NCBI GenBank assembly: GCA_947650365.1
Contig: OX393549.1
Coordinates: 89,008,556 to 89,072,555 of the forward strand
From: Chamaelirium japonicum
Lineage: Eukaryota; Streptophyta; Magnoliopsida; Liliales; Melanthiaceae
Reading direction: 5' to 3'
Length of the DNA stretch: 64,000 bases
A model generated the notes under the pieces. The model had not been told where the DNA came from. It searched no databases and saw only the letters and a program-made list of their open reading frames with translations. Position 1 is the stretch's first letter; every line of letters begins with the position of its first letter. The translations under genes were made by a program, and so were the position numbers. This document shows, piece by piece, positions 35,412-47,700 of the stretch.

Positions 35412-35558
35412 CTCAGGATCTCCTTATCTCCAGACGATGTAGGGCTAACTCGTGACCTTGAACATCTTATCTCACCTCAGCTTACCTCATCTATCTTTGC
35501 ATCACAGTCTCAGGAATCTTGGCTATTGACTATCGACTATTAGATCTTGGTTGTCACT

Positions 35559-36165
35559 ATCGATTATTAGCTTATTTGGTACATACTTGTTATCCAATCG
35601 GGCTGGACCATGTGGACCAATAAAGGGAAATAACGGGACATCAAATGTAGCATACGTCCACATGTCACATCCCGATTGGACCATGAGCAGCACACACACC
35701 AGATGGGTAGCAAAAACAGGAGGGAGCCTGCATGATTTGAAGGTTTTTACCAAGTGCTTGAAGGAGTAAATAATATTGAAGTTAATGTTTTTTGGAGCAG
35801 GGACATCTGTTCGGTTAGAGGTCGTAGGAGTGCAATATTTTTGTCAAAGACCAGTCTTGAATTCTTAACTTTGTTTGTGTCGATTGGACAAGAAAGCTGA
35901 AGTGCTGATGTTGCCGAAGAAATCGTTATGTGCCAATCGGCACGACCGCTACAGTGCCGACTGTTGATGTCACCGAAGACGGCCGTTCGAGTACTAACAG
36001 ACATGGGCATGTACTGGTTTATTATTTGGCGTAGGACAAATTTAGGATTCGATCATGTAAACTCCCGAGAGAAAAACAGTGAATTTACTGCTGGGATGCA
36101 GCCTCACTTGCATACTGAAATCAGTGTTACACCTGATCATTGTGGTTGTTTGAGAGCCCCGTTTG
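35559..36165. other. Spacer, no gene seen
   Basis: Unique-looking sequence between the old Cassandra and MITE B. The open frames are short and overlapping, with no domain or RNA signal I recognise. Confidence 0.5.
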
Positions 36166-36622
36166 TAGGGGTGGCAATGGGTCGGGTCGGGTTGGGTTCG
36201 GGTTGGGTTGAGACATAGGTACAAGAGCAAAACATCCAATCCGAACCCGACCTATTTAATAAACGTGTCAAAACTTAAACCCAAACCCGACCCGCCTAAT
36301 AAACGGGTTGACCCGACCCGATCCGACCCGACCCGTTAAACCCGTTACTAAATAGGTCGGGTCGTGTCGGGTTGGGTCAACATAACCCATGAAAACTTGT
36401 CGGGTTGGGTCAAGATGGATCAGATTGGGCCGGGTTGGGTCAGGTTGGGTTGGGTTGGCTCGGGTTGAGTTGACACGACCCATTTGGTAAACGGATCAAG
36501 TCGGGTTATAAGTACAAACCCAAACCCGACCCATTAAATAAATAAACGGATCAATCGGGTAACCCGTTTAGGCCAAACCAAAACCCGCTAACTTCGGGTC
36601 GGGTCAAGGATTGCCACCCCTA
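36166..36622. mobile_element. hAT-type MITE B, relative of MITE A
   Basis: It has TAGGGGTGGCAATGGGTCGG at the left end and TTGCCACCCCTA at the right. Flanks CCCGTTTG (36158-36165) and CTCGTTTA (36623-36630) match at six of eight bases. It has the same GGGTCGGGT-rich interior as MITE A but is shorter (457 bp). Confidence 0.82.
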
Positions 36623-36699
36623 CTCGTTTAGGTGTTTTACTTTCCGTATCTCTAATCATTTGGTTTATGTATAGATAATGTGCCCTCTTGAGCAAATCT

Positions 36700-36772
36700 T
36701 CCGTTGTAGTCTAGTTGGTTAGGATACTCGGCTCTCACCCGAGAGACCCGGGTTCAAGTCCCGGCAACGGAA
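36700..36772 (+). tRNA. tRNA-Glu (anticodon CTC)
   Basis: Acceptor strands TCCGTTG (36700-36706) and CAACGGA (36765-36771) pair fully, with discriminator A. The anticodon arm CTCGG-CTCTCAC-CCGAG gives anticodon CTC, reading GAG. The T arm is CCGGG-TTCAAGT-CCCGG. The A box (TAGTCTAGTTGG) and B box (GGTTCAAGTCC) are intact. No intron is present and CCA is not encoded, as usual in plants. It looks functional. It stands alone between MITE B and a low-complexity region. Confidence 0.97.
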
Positions 36773-36773
36773 A

Positions 36774-36778
36774 TTTTT
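36774..36778 (+). terminator. Pol III terminator of tRNA-Glu
   Basis: TTTTT lies one base after the discriminator, with a longer T run following at 36781. This is the usual pol III stop. Confidence 0.8.
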
Positions 36779-37192
36779 AATTTTTTTATCACCATTATCA
36801 GTGATAAAATCTCTCTCTTTTTTTTTTTTTTTAATCCCAGCTGTTAATTTTCACGGATGAGATCAAGTCGATGGAAATGATTCATACTGCCCAGGGGTGC
36901 AACCAAGTAGTTGAATGAGGAAGGGCTTGGCATGCAATGGTGTCGATTCGTGCGTCGAGCCCTCCACCCCACTACTTCCCTTTCTCCTTCTTCCTCCTTC
37001 TTCCTCGTCACTGTCGGAGTTCGTTAAGCCCACCGCTCCACCACTTCCCCTCCTCCTCCTTCCCCATCAGGGTTGGAGCCGCTGTCGGAGCTCATTGAGC
37101 CCACCTGAGCCTGCCACCGCACCACTTCCCCTCCTCCTTGTTCCCCATCATTGTTAGAGCCGTCGCCAGAGCTCGTTGCTTGCCGTCGAAGC

Positions 37193-37455
37193 TAGGGGTG
37201 GGACTTGGGCGTGTCTGACCGGAACCCGATCCGTCTAACCTGATCAATGGACAAGCATGGGCAAAGCTGGTTAAAAACTTGGATGGGTTTGAACAAAAAA
37301 AGATCAACCCGATTTCAATTTGGACGGGTTTGGGTACCGTATTTCCCAACGTGACTTAGAAGCCGAGTACAATGGTATACATATATGCTTGAAGGGTTGT
37401 TGTTGCTAATCCATCACCACAGCCATTTCAGAATGTGATGGAGGTTTTAGAGACT

Positions 37456-37503
<48 letters not shown>

Positions 37504-37810
37504 TGTGGTTGATTTTATTTTTTTGCAGTAGTGGTTATTGTTGGTTAATAGAATAATTTGCTCTTTTTTTTTTCTTGTTTTGGTTTTAAGAAATCAAGTA
37601 TTTCTATTTATTGTGATCAAATTAAAACCATTCAACCTGACCAACCTGCCCATTTTTTGGCAAATTGGGCAACCCGGGCAACTCGACACAAGAAAGCATG
37701 GGTTGGGCTTCCACGGGTTCCACACATGCAAAACGGGTTGAGATGTGTGTAGGTTGGATTGGGCATGGCAGACCCTTCCACTCGCCCAACCTGCAAAAGT
37801 CCCACCCCTA
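37193..37810. mobile_element. hAT-type MITE C with perfect 8-bp TSD
   Basis: Its ends are TAGGGGTGGGACTTG and AGTCCCACCCCTA. TSD GTCGAAGC is exact at 37185-37192 and 37811-37818. The interior differs from MITEs A and B (AT-richer) and holds a (GA)22 microsatellite at 37457-37500. Confidence 0.9.
37457..37500. repeat. (GA)22 microsatellite
   Basis: An uninterrupted AG/GA dinucleotide run of 44 bp inside MITE C. Confidence 0.97.
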
Positions 37811-38246
37811 GTCGAAGCCACCTCCTCCATCTTCCCCTCCTCCTTCCCCATCACCGATGGAGCTACTCGCCGGAACTCGTTGAGCCTGCCATTGAAGCCA
37901 CCTCCTCCCTCCATCTTCTCCACCGCCACCAAAGTCCTAATATATCCTAGAGTTCCATCTCTGGCTGCTCTAGGGTGGGTTACGGCTTTGGTGGCGGTTG
38001 GGAAGATGGAGGAGGTGGTTTCGACGGCCGGCTTGATGAGCTTCGACGACGGCTCCGATGGTGATAGGGAAGGAAGAGGAGGGGGAAGTGGTGGAGTGGA
38101 GGCTCCGACAGTTTGGAAAGAATCAGGTGGGGGGTATGAGGTGGCCGGGAATCGGTTTTTATGAGGAACGGGGTATGTAAAGTAGTTTTGAGTTATGGAT
38201 AAAGTTTTCCCAAAAAAAAAAAAGGGGGTGTGGGTGGGGGCGCTTA

Positions 38247-38499
38247 GTGATCAGTCCCTATAATGAATTATGACATGCAATAATGACACAAACAAGTCCC
38301 ATTTCACATAAGGTCCTCAATATGAATAAAGGCAATTGGATTGAATGTAAAAAAGGATATGGATGAGTTGAACATGTTGTGGTTGTGTGAAAAAGTATTA
38401 TTCGGGGCCCAGTAAAGAACGGTCTAGAGGGGCTTAACGCTAATAGCAAGCATTAGCCGTCCTTAACCTTAAACAAAACTTGTTATAGGGATTGATCAC
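38247..38499. mobile_element. Small MITE with TA target duplication
   Basis: GTGATCAGTCCCTATAA at the left mirrors TTATAGGGATTGATCAC at the right, with one mismatch. TA flanks both ends (38245-38246 and 38500-38501), which fits the Tc1/mariner type. The interior shows no coding. Confidence 0.75.
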
Positions 38500-38822
38500 T
38501 AACAGCCCAGTACGGACTCCCTCCCTATAGAATACTAGTCAATGATGTCTTCCATCTTAAACTCCTTTTCACAAAGCAATGGAAGTTCATGAGATACCAG
38601 AGTGACATCTGAAAGTGATCATCCACCATTATAAGATGGCTCCACTAGCAACGTCGATGGTCTCCTCTTTTGATCACCCGGCCCTTATGATGGGAGCCCT
38701 TGGGGGTTCTCCCGGTAGCATGTAGATCTCAACAATCCAGAACTGTCCAAGCGAACGAAAATAACAGATATCGATGGTCGGACCCCCAGGGCAACTAAGT
38801 TAATGGCTTTAATTTTTTTTTT

Positions 38823-39060
38823 GGGAAAATTACACCGATCTTCCCTATGGTTTGTCTAAATTACATGAACCTCCCCTAACGTTTTCGTATTTACATTGAT
38901 CTCGCTTTTGCTTTAGTTGTTGGTAACATATATCCCCCTCTAATAGTGAGCTATTAGTATCTCATGCTAGAAATACTGACAAAAGCAATACAATTTTTAG
39001 AACTACAAGGGAGGTCCATGCAATATTGGTAAAACATCAAGGAGGCCAGTGTAATTTATC
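38823..39060. mobile_element. Possible MITE with short imperfect inverted ends
   Basis: GGGAAAATTACAC opens the segment and GTGTAATTTATC closes it. T-runs flank both sides. The inside is an AT-rich run of no coding value. The inverted match is short, so the call is weak. Confidence 0.4.
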
Positions 39061-39069
39061 TTTTTTTTT

Positions 39070-39458
39070 GGGAAATTTTATTCATACCCCAAAAATCTAT
39101 AACTAGCCCCCATCTCCCATCCGTTTCACAGTAACTTAAACAAAAATTTTAAAATATCATTTATACCCTTATCTTATACTCCACATCCAACTAAAACCTA
39201 AAACATAATCTTTTGGGTATCGAGTACAATTAGAAACAAATTACAGTCGAGATTCCTCCGATCGGATTCCTCCAAACGAGATCTAACCCCTCAAGCAATG
39301 GAAAAAGAAGAGAGACATATCTCTCTCTTTCTATCTCTCTCTCTCATGGGGCTTCAACATGGAAAGGAATGGGGTATGATCAAAGAAAATGGGGTGTGTT
39401 CAAGATTGTTGGAAATGGGGGCTAATTACATATTTTTAGGGTATGAATAAAATTTTTC
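39070..39458. mobile_element. MITE with about 42-bp terminal inverted repeats
   Basis: The left end holds GAAATTTTATTCATACCCCA, then AATCTATAACTAGCCCCC. The right end mirrors it with GGGGGCTAATTACATATTTT and AGGGTATGAATAAAATTTTT. The interior holds a CT-rich patch (39319-39345). Poly-T/A at both edges hides any TSD. Confidence 0.82.
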
Positions 39459-39485
39459 TTTTTTTTGTTTTTCAGTGGACAAGTT

Positions 39486-39651
39486 TGTCTTGGTTATAGC
39501 AAGTCATGTAAGTGTCATTGCGGACAAAAGACAATGTTTTTCCTGAGAGTTGGAATTCCCAGGATATGCTTGTCTTGGTTATAGCAAGCCTGCCCACTGC
39601 AAAACATTGGAGCCTAAAGTATTTCCTGAGAGTTGGAATTCCCAGGATATG
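39486..39651. repeat. Two-copy direct repeat, about 84-bp period
   Basis: TGTCTTGGTTATAGCAAG occurs at 39486 and 39571, and TCCTGAGAGTTGGAATTCCC at 39541 and 39624. The copies are nearly exact. Confidence 0.88.
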
Positions 39652-39658
39652 GTAGTGG

Positions 39659-40985
39659 GAATCGGTTTTATGTAAAGACTATGGAAATGGGCCAATGGGC
39701 CCATTTCCGTACCTCTCCTGGAAAGAACATGGAAATTGGCCCATTCTCCTGGAAACGTCCGACTGAAGCCTTTGGTAGTCTATAGCTTCATTATCAAATT
39801 AACTCAAGAGCCTTTTTTATCTTTGTTGATTTTTATAGTTAAGCCCGTTGATCTCCTTACCAGAGTATTAACCTCGTTCAACTGCTCTTGTAACATTCAA
39901 GTGTTAATGATTTTAGGCTAGGACATGGGCTGAGGTTAGCGGCCCAAGCCTAGCCCACAGGTGTTTCGGGCTGGGCTTGGGCCACCGACTTCAGCTGGGT
40001 TGGGCCGGGCAGCGGGCCGGTTGGCCATTATTACACCTCTAATCATCTCCTACCTTTCTCAGGGAGTTAGCGGTCCGTGGTCATAAGATCAACTAACCTA
40101 AAGGACAGCCAAATAGCAAGGATATAAATTCCCCACTACACTTCAATTTTGTCTTTCATACCACTACTTTCTATACTAAACATAATCCTAAACCCTAAGA
40201 CCTATAGGCCATGAGATGAAGCCTAGGCCTAATCCTAAACCCGAACCTAATCCGAACCAAACCCCTCCGCCTATCGCTCGCTTCTTGTCTCTGCTGCTCA
40301 CTGCCGGCGGCGGCGGTGGCGAGCAGGTGCAACTCGTGGCAGCTGCCGCCCCCGCCACTGATTGCACCCGCCTCCGACACCATTGATCTTACCCGCCATC
40401 ACTCCCGCTGCTCGCACTCGCCTCCACCACCTATTGCTCGCACCAGCCCTGCTCATCGAACAGATCTGTTGACCAATGACCTTAGATGAAATGCATCTTT
40501 TGCCCATCCTTTCATCCCACCGATTTGTTGTCAGGGACCCTAGACACATTAACCCTTTTTCCCATGTACGGATTCTGTCTAAACTAGGATTCAACTGAGA
40601 GAGAGAGAGAGAAAGAAGATGATCATTGCAACTCTAGCTGTAGTGATGATGGGAGGCCATGATTAAGTTACGATGATGACGAGGATGGACGAAGATGAAG
40701 CAGGTTGCGATACAGATGAGAGAACTACAATTCTAGCGGCAACTCCAAAGGGAGATGACCGGAGAGACGGTTGACGAGGACCATTACCATTAGGAGGTGA
40801 GCTGCAGGTGGCATCAGCGGAAAGAGGGCTTACATATCCACCTCCGGCTCAGTCGATGGACAAAAGATGACAATATTGGAGGATGAGAGGACAGATCAGT
40901 GCCATCAGCGGAGGCCAATCAGCTGTGGAAAGTAGAGAAGAATGAGTTCATCAGGGTGCTGGAATGGCCTTCTGAATAGGCCGAG
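39659..40985. other. Spacer, no gene seen
   Basis: It holds a GGGCCGGGC-type low-complexity stretch (39950-40025), a CT/CG-rich stretch with CCGCCTCC-like units (40255-40450) and a short GA run (40598-40613). The open frames are short and compositional. Confidence 0.5.
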
Positions 40986-41125
40986 GGTGTGTTTGTATTC
41001 AAAGGAGTCAGCCGGAGAAGAGAGAGAACGGAAAAGGGAAGGATTATCGTCTTAAACAGGTTTACCGAACTCCAACCTCTGCTCAGCACTTCACTTCACT
41101 TTACTACTTTGAATACAAACACACC
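40986..41125. mobile_element. 140-bp MITE-like foldback
   Basis: GGTGTGTTTGTATTCAAAG at the left is the exact complement of CTTTGAATACAAACACACC at the right. I find no clear TSD, so the class is open. Confidence 0.65.
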
Positions 41126-41739
41126 ATGAGAGATTTCTTAGGAGAATCAGTCAAGAGTTTTCATGTATTGTAAAGAGTCGGAAGGAAATTTCATTGTCCA
41201 AACCCGTGTTTTTTTTTAATTTTTATTTGGTACTTCAAAGAGGAGGTCACAACCGGACCTCCGGGAGGCGTCACATGCTGGCACTAGCAAAGAGACGACC
41301 TCTTGGCTGTAGAACAACCGCCACCAGACAGGGGACAACCCCAACCTGCCACTCCGCGGGATCAAACAGATCGCCAACCATCGAGCAAAACACAATCCAC
41401 CAACCGACCAAAATCATGATTTTCACATTCAAATCCTGATTTGTGCATTTTAATACTGATTAATCATGTTTTAAATTTTTAATCCCATCATATACTGGTC
41501 ATAAATGTGTTGGAATGGAACACCTTTATATATTTTAAAAAAACTTTAATGATTTCCCCCCACATTTGTCTGATTTTCCCAACTCCCCTAGCAGATTTTT
41601 TTTTCTGACTTCCGACTTGGTAACTTTGATCCTACTACGACAATAATAAGTCGACATTGTTGCCATTGACATGAATTTCTAAACTTAAGGACTAAATGAA
41701 AACTTGACCATTTAACAGTTACATACGTTTCAAAATCCG

Positions 41740-44700
41740 CTAATCAAACTGTTGCCTCAGCTGCATCTCCGTCTCGCTCTTCCAAGTGGCATGACTCGAC
41801 TGTCCCTTCATCCTCTTGTTCTTCTCCTTGTCCTTGATAGCCGAACCTTTCTTCTTCTCAAGCCCTTTTGTTGGGTCCGCAGGAGGGCGATCGCTGCACA
41901 CCGGGCACACCATACCTCGTGCGTGTGAATAGGTCTTTGGAATCCCACATTGAAGGCACATCCTGCGACAGAACGCGGAAATTTCTTCAGAAGAAGATTT
42001 GAAAGTAAAAATATATTTTGCTTATACCCAGTACAAAAAGAAATATGGAGTGGAGACCAACAATTTACATTTCACTTGCATGTTAGAGAACCCAGATAAG
42101 TTTTATTTCACTGTTTCTCGAAATACTTATCAATCGTGTAAGAACCACAACTGCACTGGGATTACCAAACCATGGTTATTGATTTTGTTGCATATACAGA
42201 ACAAAAAAAAGTACCTCAGCAGTTCTGCAGCATCTTTTGCTTCGGGATTTGAGGCAGAAATCATGCGCTTTCCTTCCGAGGGTGCTACACTGACGGAGCC
42301 TGAGGTAGGACAACTCCCCTCTACATCACTTCTTACCCGTTCGTGAATTCCGACCAACTGAGCTTTGGCCTCTACGACAACACCTGGAAACAAGTTTCAT
42401 TGATGTATGATTTCCTTGAAATGCGCAGCAAGGAAAAATGAAAAATTCAGGTGGGAAAAACAATCAACATATAGGATGAACTACCCACGTTTAACAAGCA
42501 CAATTAGCTGCCGGTTACTATCAACAAGCAGCTCATACAAGGTGCATGAACTACACAATCCGCCCTAATATGAAGTGAGTGGCTGGAAGCCTGGAACTAT
42601 AGGATAGTTTTTCAGTAAGTATCAGATGTCGGAGTAAATTTTCTGATGCAAGCTGGTATGATTAATGTGTTGAACACCTACTAAATATCCGATCTAATCC
42701 AATTTGATAAATATCCAAACTAAGTCCAAAATACGAAAAGTAAGTTTGAAGCACGAAAACTAATCTAAAATGGTCCAAAAAAATCTAATCCGATCATATC
42801 CAAATTGATAAGGATGCAAATTAAGTTCAAAACATGAAAAACTAATATGATTTGATCTAAAATCCAATCTGATCCAATTTGATAAATATACAAACTAAGT
42901 TCAAAATACGAGAAGTAAGTCAAAAACATGGAAAACTAATCTAAATTGGTATAAAATCTGATCTGAGGTTTGAAATGCGGGTTTAGATCTCGATATCGAC
43001 TGACCCATATAAAAATTTAATCTAAATTGGTCCAATAACGAATCTAATCCGATCCAATTTGATTTTACATATAATCCAATCTAAAATACGAAAAGGTATA
43101 CAAGTCTACAACACGAAAAAATTAATCTGATTCGATCCAAATTGATAAAGGTCCAAACTAAGTCCATAAGACAAAAAACTAATACGATTTGGTCTAAAAC
43201 TTCGCCGCACCTAGCTCACCACCCCCGAGTATTGGGAGCGGTTTGTAATTTCGTGTGCGTAATAAAGATGACCCGGATCTTTTTCTGCATTATACAATAC
43301 CGATACATGTCCAAACCATGAAAAATTAATCTAAATTTATCCAAAATCGAATCCTATATTATCCAATTTGATTTTGGATATGATCCAATCAAGAATACGA
43401 AAAAAGTATACAACTCAAAACATTCAAAACAATCTGATCCATAGTTGTCAAGGCGTCAATGCGAGGTTAGGCGCCCGGAGGGAGCCTAGGCGCGCATAGG
43501 CGTGGCCTTATGTGCATAGGTGTGACCTTATGTGCTAGGCATTCTCCAGGCACGGGTATATGTGTATAGTCTATACTTGCAGGTATATATGTAATAGGCG
43601 GCAATATAACACCTTACTAACATGAAATTGAACATATTCTAGTCTAATACATGCAACACAATGACACATACATAGTATAAACAAGTAAACAACAAAATGA
43701 ACAAATAGAATACAAACACTTGCTAACATAAAATTAAGCATATTCTAATCAAATGCATGCAACACAATGAACACGTAGTATAAACAAGTATACAACAACA
43801 AAATGAACAAAGAAGATGGGGGTGGGTTGATTTTACTTTAAAAAAAACAAAAATCATTGCCTATAACTAGCCTAGGTGCACCTAGGCGCCGCTGCTTAGT
43901 GAGGTGCGCCTAGGCGCACTGGGGCCTAACTATCTCCAGGCGCCTAGGCGCACCTTGACAACAAGATCTGATCCAATCTAAATATCCAAAATATGTCTCA
44001 AAAATGAAAAACTAATATGATATAGTCTAAAATCGGATCTGATCTAATTCGATAAATATTCGAAATATGGGTTTAGATAGTATTTCTTTCCGATATGATC
44101 CAAATTAATAAAGATCCAAACTAATTAAGTCTGAAATACAGAAGACAATTCTATCCGATCTAAATTGATAAGGATCCAAACTAATTAAGTCCGAAATACG
44201 AAAAACTAATACGATTTGGTCTAAAATCCAATCCGATCCTATCTAATCTAATAAAGATCCAAACTAAGTCCAAAAAATAGAAAGTAAGTCCGGAACACGA
44301 ATCTAAATTGATCCATAATCTAATTCATGGTTCGAAATGCATGTTCAGGCTCACATACCAATACATACTGACTTATTAGTAAAAAACATAAAAAAGTAAT
44401 CTATATTGATAAAAAAAAATCGAAGCCAATTTGATTTTGGAAACGATTCAATCCATAATATGAAACATCATACAAATTCAAAACACGAAAAATAATATGA
44501 TCCGATGCAAATTGATAAATATCCGAACTAAGTCAAAAACACAGAAAACTAATACGATATGTTCTAAAATCCGATATGATTTAATAAAGTTTCAAACTAA
44601 ATCCAATATACGACAAGTAAGTCCGAAACACGAAAAACTAACCTAAATTGATCCAGAATCTGATCCGAACTGGTCTGGTCAAATTTAAATTTGGATCTAA

Positions 44701-47700
44701 TCCTATCCAAAATAAGAAAAATCCGATCCAATCTAAAAATCCAAATTAAGTCCAAAACACAAAAAACTAATATGATCTAGTCTAAAATTCGATCCGATTC
44801 GATTTGATAAAGATCCAAATTAATACTATATTATAGAAAGTAGGTCCGAAATATAAAAAACTAATCTAAATTGGTCTAGAGTCTGATCTAAGATTTGAAA
44901 TATAGGTTTAGGTTACATTTCTTTCTAATCCGATACAAATTAATAAAGATCCAACTAATTAAGTCCGAAATACGGAAAACATTTCTATTCGATCCAAATT
45001 GATAACGATCCAAACTAATTAAGTCCTAAACACGAAAATTTAATAATATTTGGCATAAAATCAAATCCGATCCGACCTAATCTGATAAAGATCCAAACTA
45101 AATCCAAAATATGGAAAGTAAGTCCGAAACACGAATCTAACTTGGTCCATAATCTAATTCATGGTTCGAAATGCAGGTTCGGGCTCACATACCAATATGT
45201 ACTGAGCTATTAGTAAAAAACATAAAAAATTAATTTAAATTGATAAAAAATCGAATCCAAATTGATTTTGGATATGATTTGATCCAAAATAAGAAACATC
45301 ATACAAATTTAAAACATAAAAAATTATATGATCCGATGCAAATTGAAAAATATCCAAACTAAGTCAAAAATATAAAAAACTAATACGATTTGGTCTAAAA
45401 CCTGATCCGATTTGATAAAATTTCAAACTAAGTCCAATATACGACAAGTCCGAAACATGAAAAACTAACCTAAATTGATCCACAATCTTATTCGAACCGA
45501 TCTGGTCCAATTTAAATTTGGACTTGATCCTATCCAAAATAAGAAAATTCTGATTCAATCTAAAGATCCAAATTAACTACTAAATATAAAAACTAATATG
45601 ATATAGTCTAAAATCCGATCCGATTAGATTTGATAAAGATCCAAATTAAGTCCAAAATACAGAAAGTAGGTCCGAAACACAAAAAAACTAATATAAATTG
45701 GTCCAGAGTCTGATCTAAGATTCGAAATACGGGTTTAGGTCGCAATTTCTTTCCGATCCGATCCAAATTAATAAAGATCCAAACTAATTAAGTTCGAAAC
45801 ACGGAAAATAATCCTATCCGATCTAAACTAATAAAGATCCAAACTAATTAAGTCCAAAACACGACAAACTAATATGATTTGGTCTAAAATCCGATCCGAT
45901 CTAATCTGATGAAGATCCAAACTAAGTCCAAAATATAAAAAGTAAGTCTGAAACACGAACCTAAATTAGTCCATAATCTAATTCATGGTTCGAAATATAG
46001 GTTCAGGCTCACATACCAATATGAACTGACCGATTAGTAAAAAACATAAAAGAGCAATTTAAATTGATAAAAAATCAAGTCCAATTTGATTTTGGATATG
46101 ATTTGATCCAAAATAAAAAACATCATACAAATTCAAAACACCAAAAATAATATGATTCGATACCAAACTGGTAAAGATCCAAACTAAGCCAAAAATACAA
46201 AAAACTTCTACAATTTGGTATAAAATCCGATCCGATTTGATAAAGTTTCAAGCTAATCTAATATACAGCAAGTAAGTCCGAAACACGGAAAACTAACCTA
46301 ATTGATCCAGATCTAATCCGAACCGATCCAGTCAAATTTAAATTTGGATATGATCCTATCCAAAATAAAAAATCTGATCCAATCTAAAGATCCAAATTAA
46401 GTCCAAAACATGAAAAACTAATATGATATTGTCTAAAATATGATCCGATCCGATTTTATAAAGATCCAAATTAAGTCAAAAATACATAAAGTAAGTTCGA
46501 AATACAAAAAGTTAATCTTAATTAGTCCAGAGTCTGATCTAAGATTCGAAATGCGGGTTTAGGTCATTTTTCTTTTCGATCCGATGCAATACAAATTAAT
46601 AAAGATTCAAACTAATTAAGTTCGAAACACAAAAAACAATCATATTCGATCCAAATTGATAAAGATCCAAACTAATTAAGTACAAAACATAAAAAACTAA
46701 TACGATTTGGTCTAAAATCTGATCCGATCTAATCTAATCTAATAAAGATCCAAACAAAGTCCAAAATATAGAAAGTAAGTCCGAAACACGAATCTAACTT
46801 GGTCCATAATCTAATTCATGGTTCAAAATACAGGTTTAGGCTTACGTACCAATATATACTAACCTATTGGTAAAAAAATATAAAAATATAATCTGAATAA
46901 ATAAAAAATCGAATCTAATTTGATTTGAATATGATTAGATCCAAAATATGAAACATCATGTAAATACAAAACATGAAAAATAATATGATACTGGGCAAAT
47001 TGGTAAATATCTAAACTAAGTCAAAACACGAAAAACTAATATGATTTGATCTAAAATCCGATCCAATTTGATAAAGTTTCAAACTAAGCCCAATATACGG
47101 CAAATAAGTCCATAACATGGAAAACTAACCTAAATTGATCCATAATCTGATCTGAACCGATCTGATCCAATTTAAATTTGGATCTGATCATATCAAAAAA
47201 AAAAAAAAAAACATGCAAGTTCAAAACTGATCTCTTTGTAATTCATATTATACAACTAATAAAGTTTTATTGCAGGAGCGAGTATTGGGGGATAGGAGCG
47301 GAACCAGGACCATGAGCTCTGGATAATTTTTATTAGTTGTTACTTTTTTTTTCATAAATATTATTGTAAATTTGTAATTGTTATTGCTTTGTATAAAATA
47401 TATAATAACATTGTATAAAATATTATCTTGTTGTTGCATTGTATAAAATATATAATAGCATTGTATAATATTATCTTGTTGCATTGTATAATATATAATA
47501 AATATTATCGTGTTGTTGCATTGTATAAAATATATAATAGCAGGTAAATATTTGTATAATATAATAGGCATCAAATAACTAAATTAATTTTTTTAAATCA
47601 AAAAATATTTTTGCCGACAGAATTAATGGGTCCGTCGGGAATAATATTTTTATCAACGGAATTATCTAATTCCGTCGGTAAATTCTTTATTAATAATGAA

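Larger units (their letters stand above)
33362..35558 (-). mobile_element. Old Cassandra TRIM, split by two nested insertions
   Basis: The left LTR runs 33362-33651 and resumes at about 34398-34504. The interior is 34505-34585, with a decayed primer site TCTATGATGACA near 34571-34582. The right LTR is 34586-34787 plus 35412-35558. Both LTRs contain degraded 5S-like blocks (about 33414-33485 and 34633-34704). The sequence is clearly more diverged than the Cassandra nested in it (33652-34397), which gives the order of insertion. No TSD is visible. Confidence 0.8.
36895..38170. repeat. Degenerate CT-rich minisatellite region, interrupted by MITE C
   Basis: Imperfect units with GAGCTCGTTGAGCC and CACTTCCCCTCCTCCTTCC recur at about 60-80 bp on both sides of MITE C (36950-37192 and 37811-37960). 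They then appear as G-rich complements to about 38130. The frames are Pro/Leu/Ser-rich and not convincing as genes. Confidence 0.55.

Noticed and set aside
34962-36483. Pro/Thr/Arg-Asp-Pro repeat ORFs
   Set aside because: They are translations of the GGGTCGGGT-rich MITE interiors.
34788-36622. Interstitial telomere repeat
   Set aside because: The units are GGGTC/GGGTT mixtures, not TTTAGGG, and the ends and TSDs define hAT MITEs.
36915-38164. Pro/Leu/Ser-rich coding gene
   Set aside because: CT-rich minisatellite on both sides of MITE C; frames do not join and composition explains them.
40195-40594. Minus-strand Gly/Arg-rich gene
   Set aside because: Low-complexity CG-rich stretch, no domain, no splice signals in phase.
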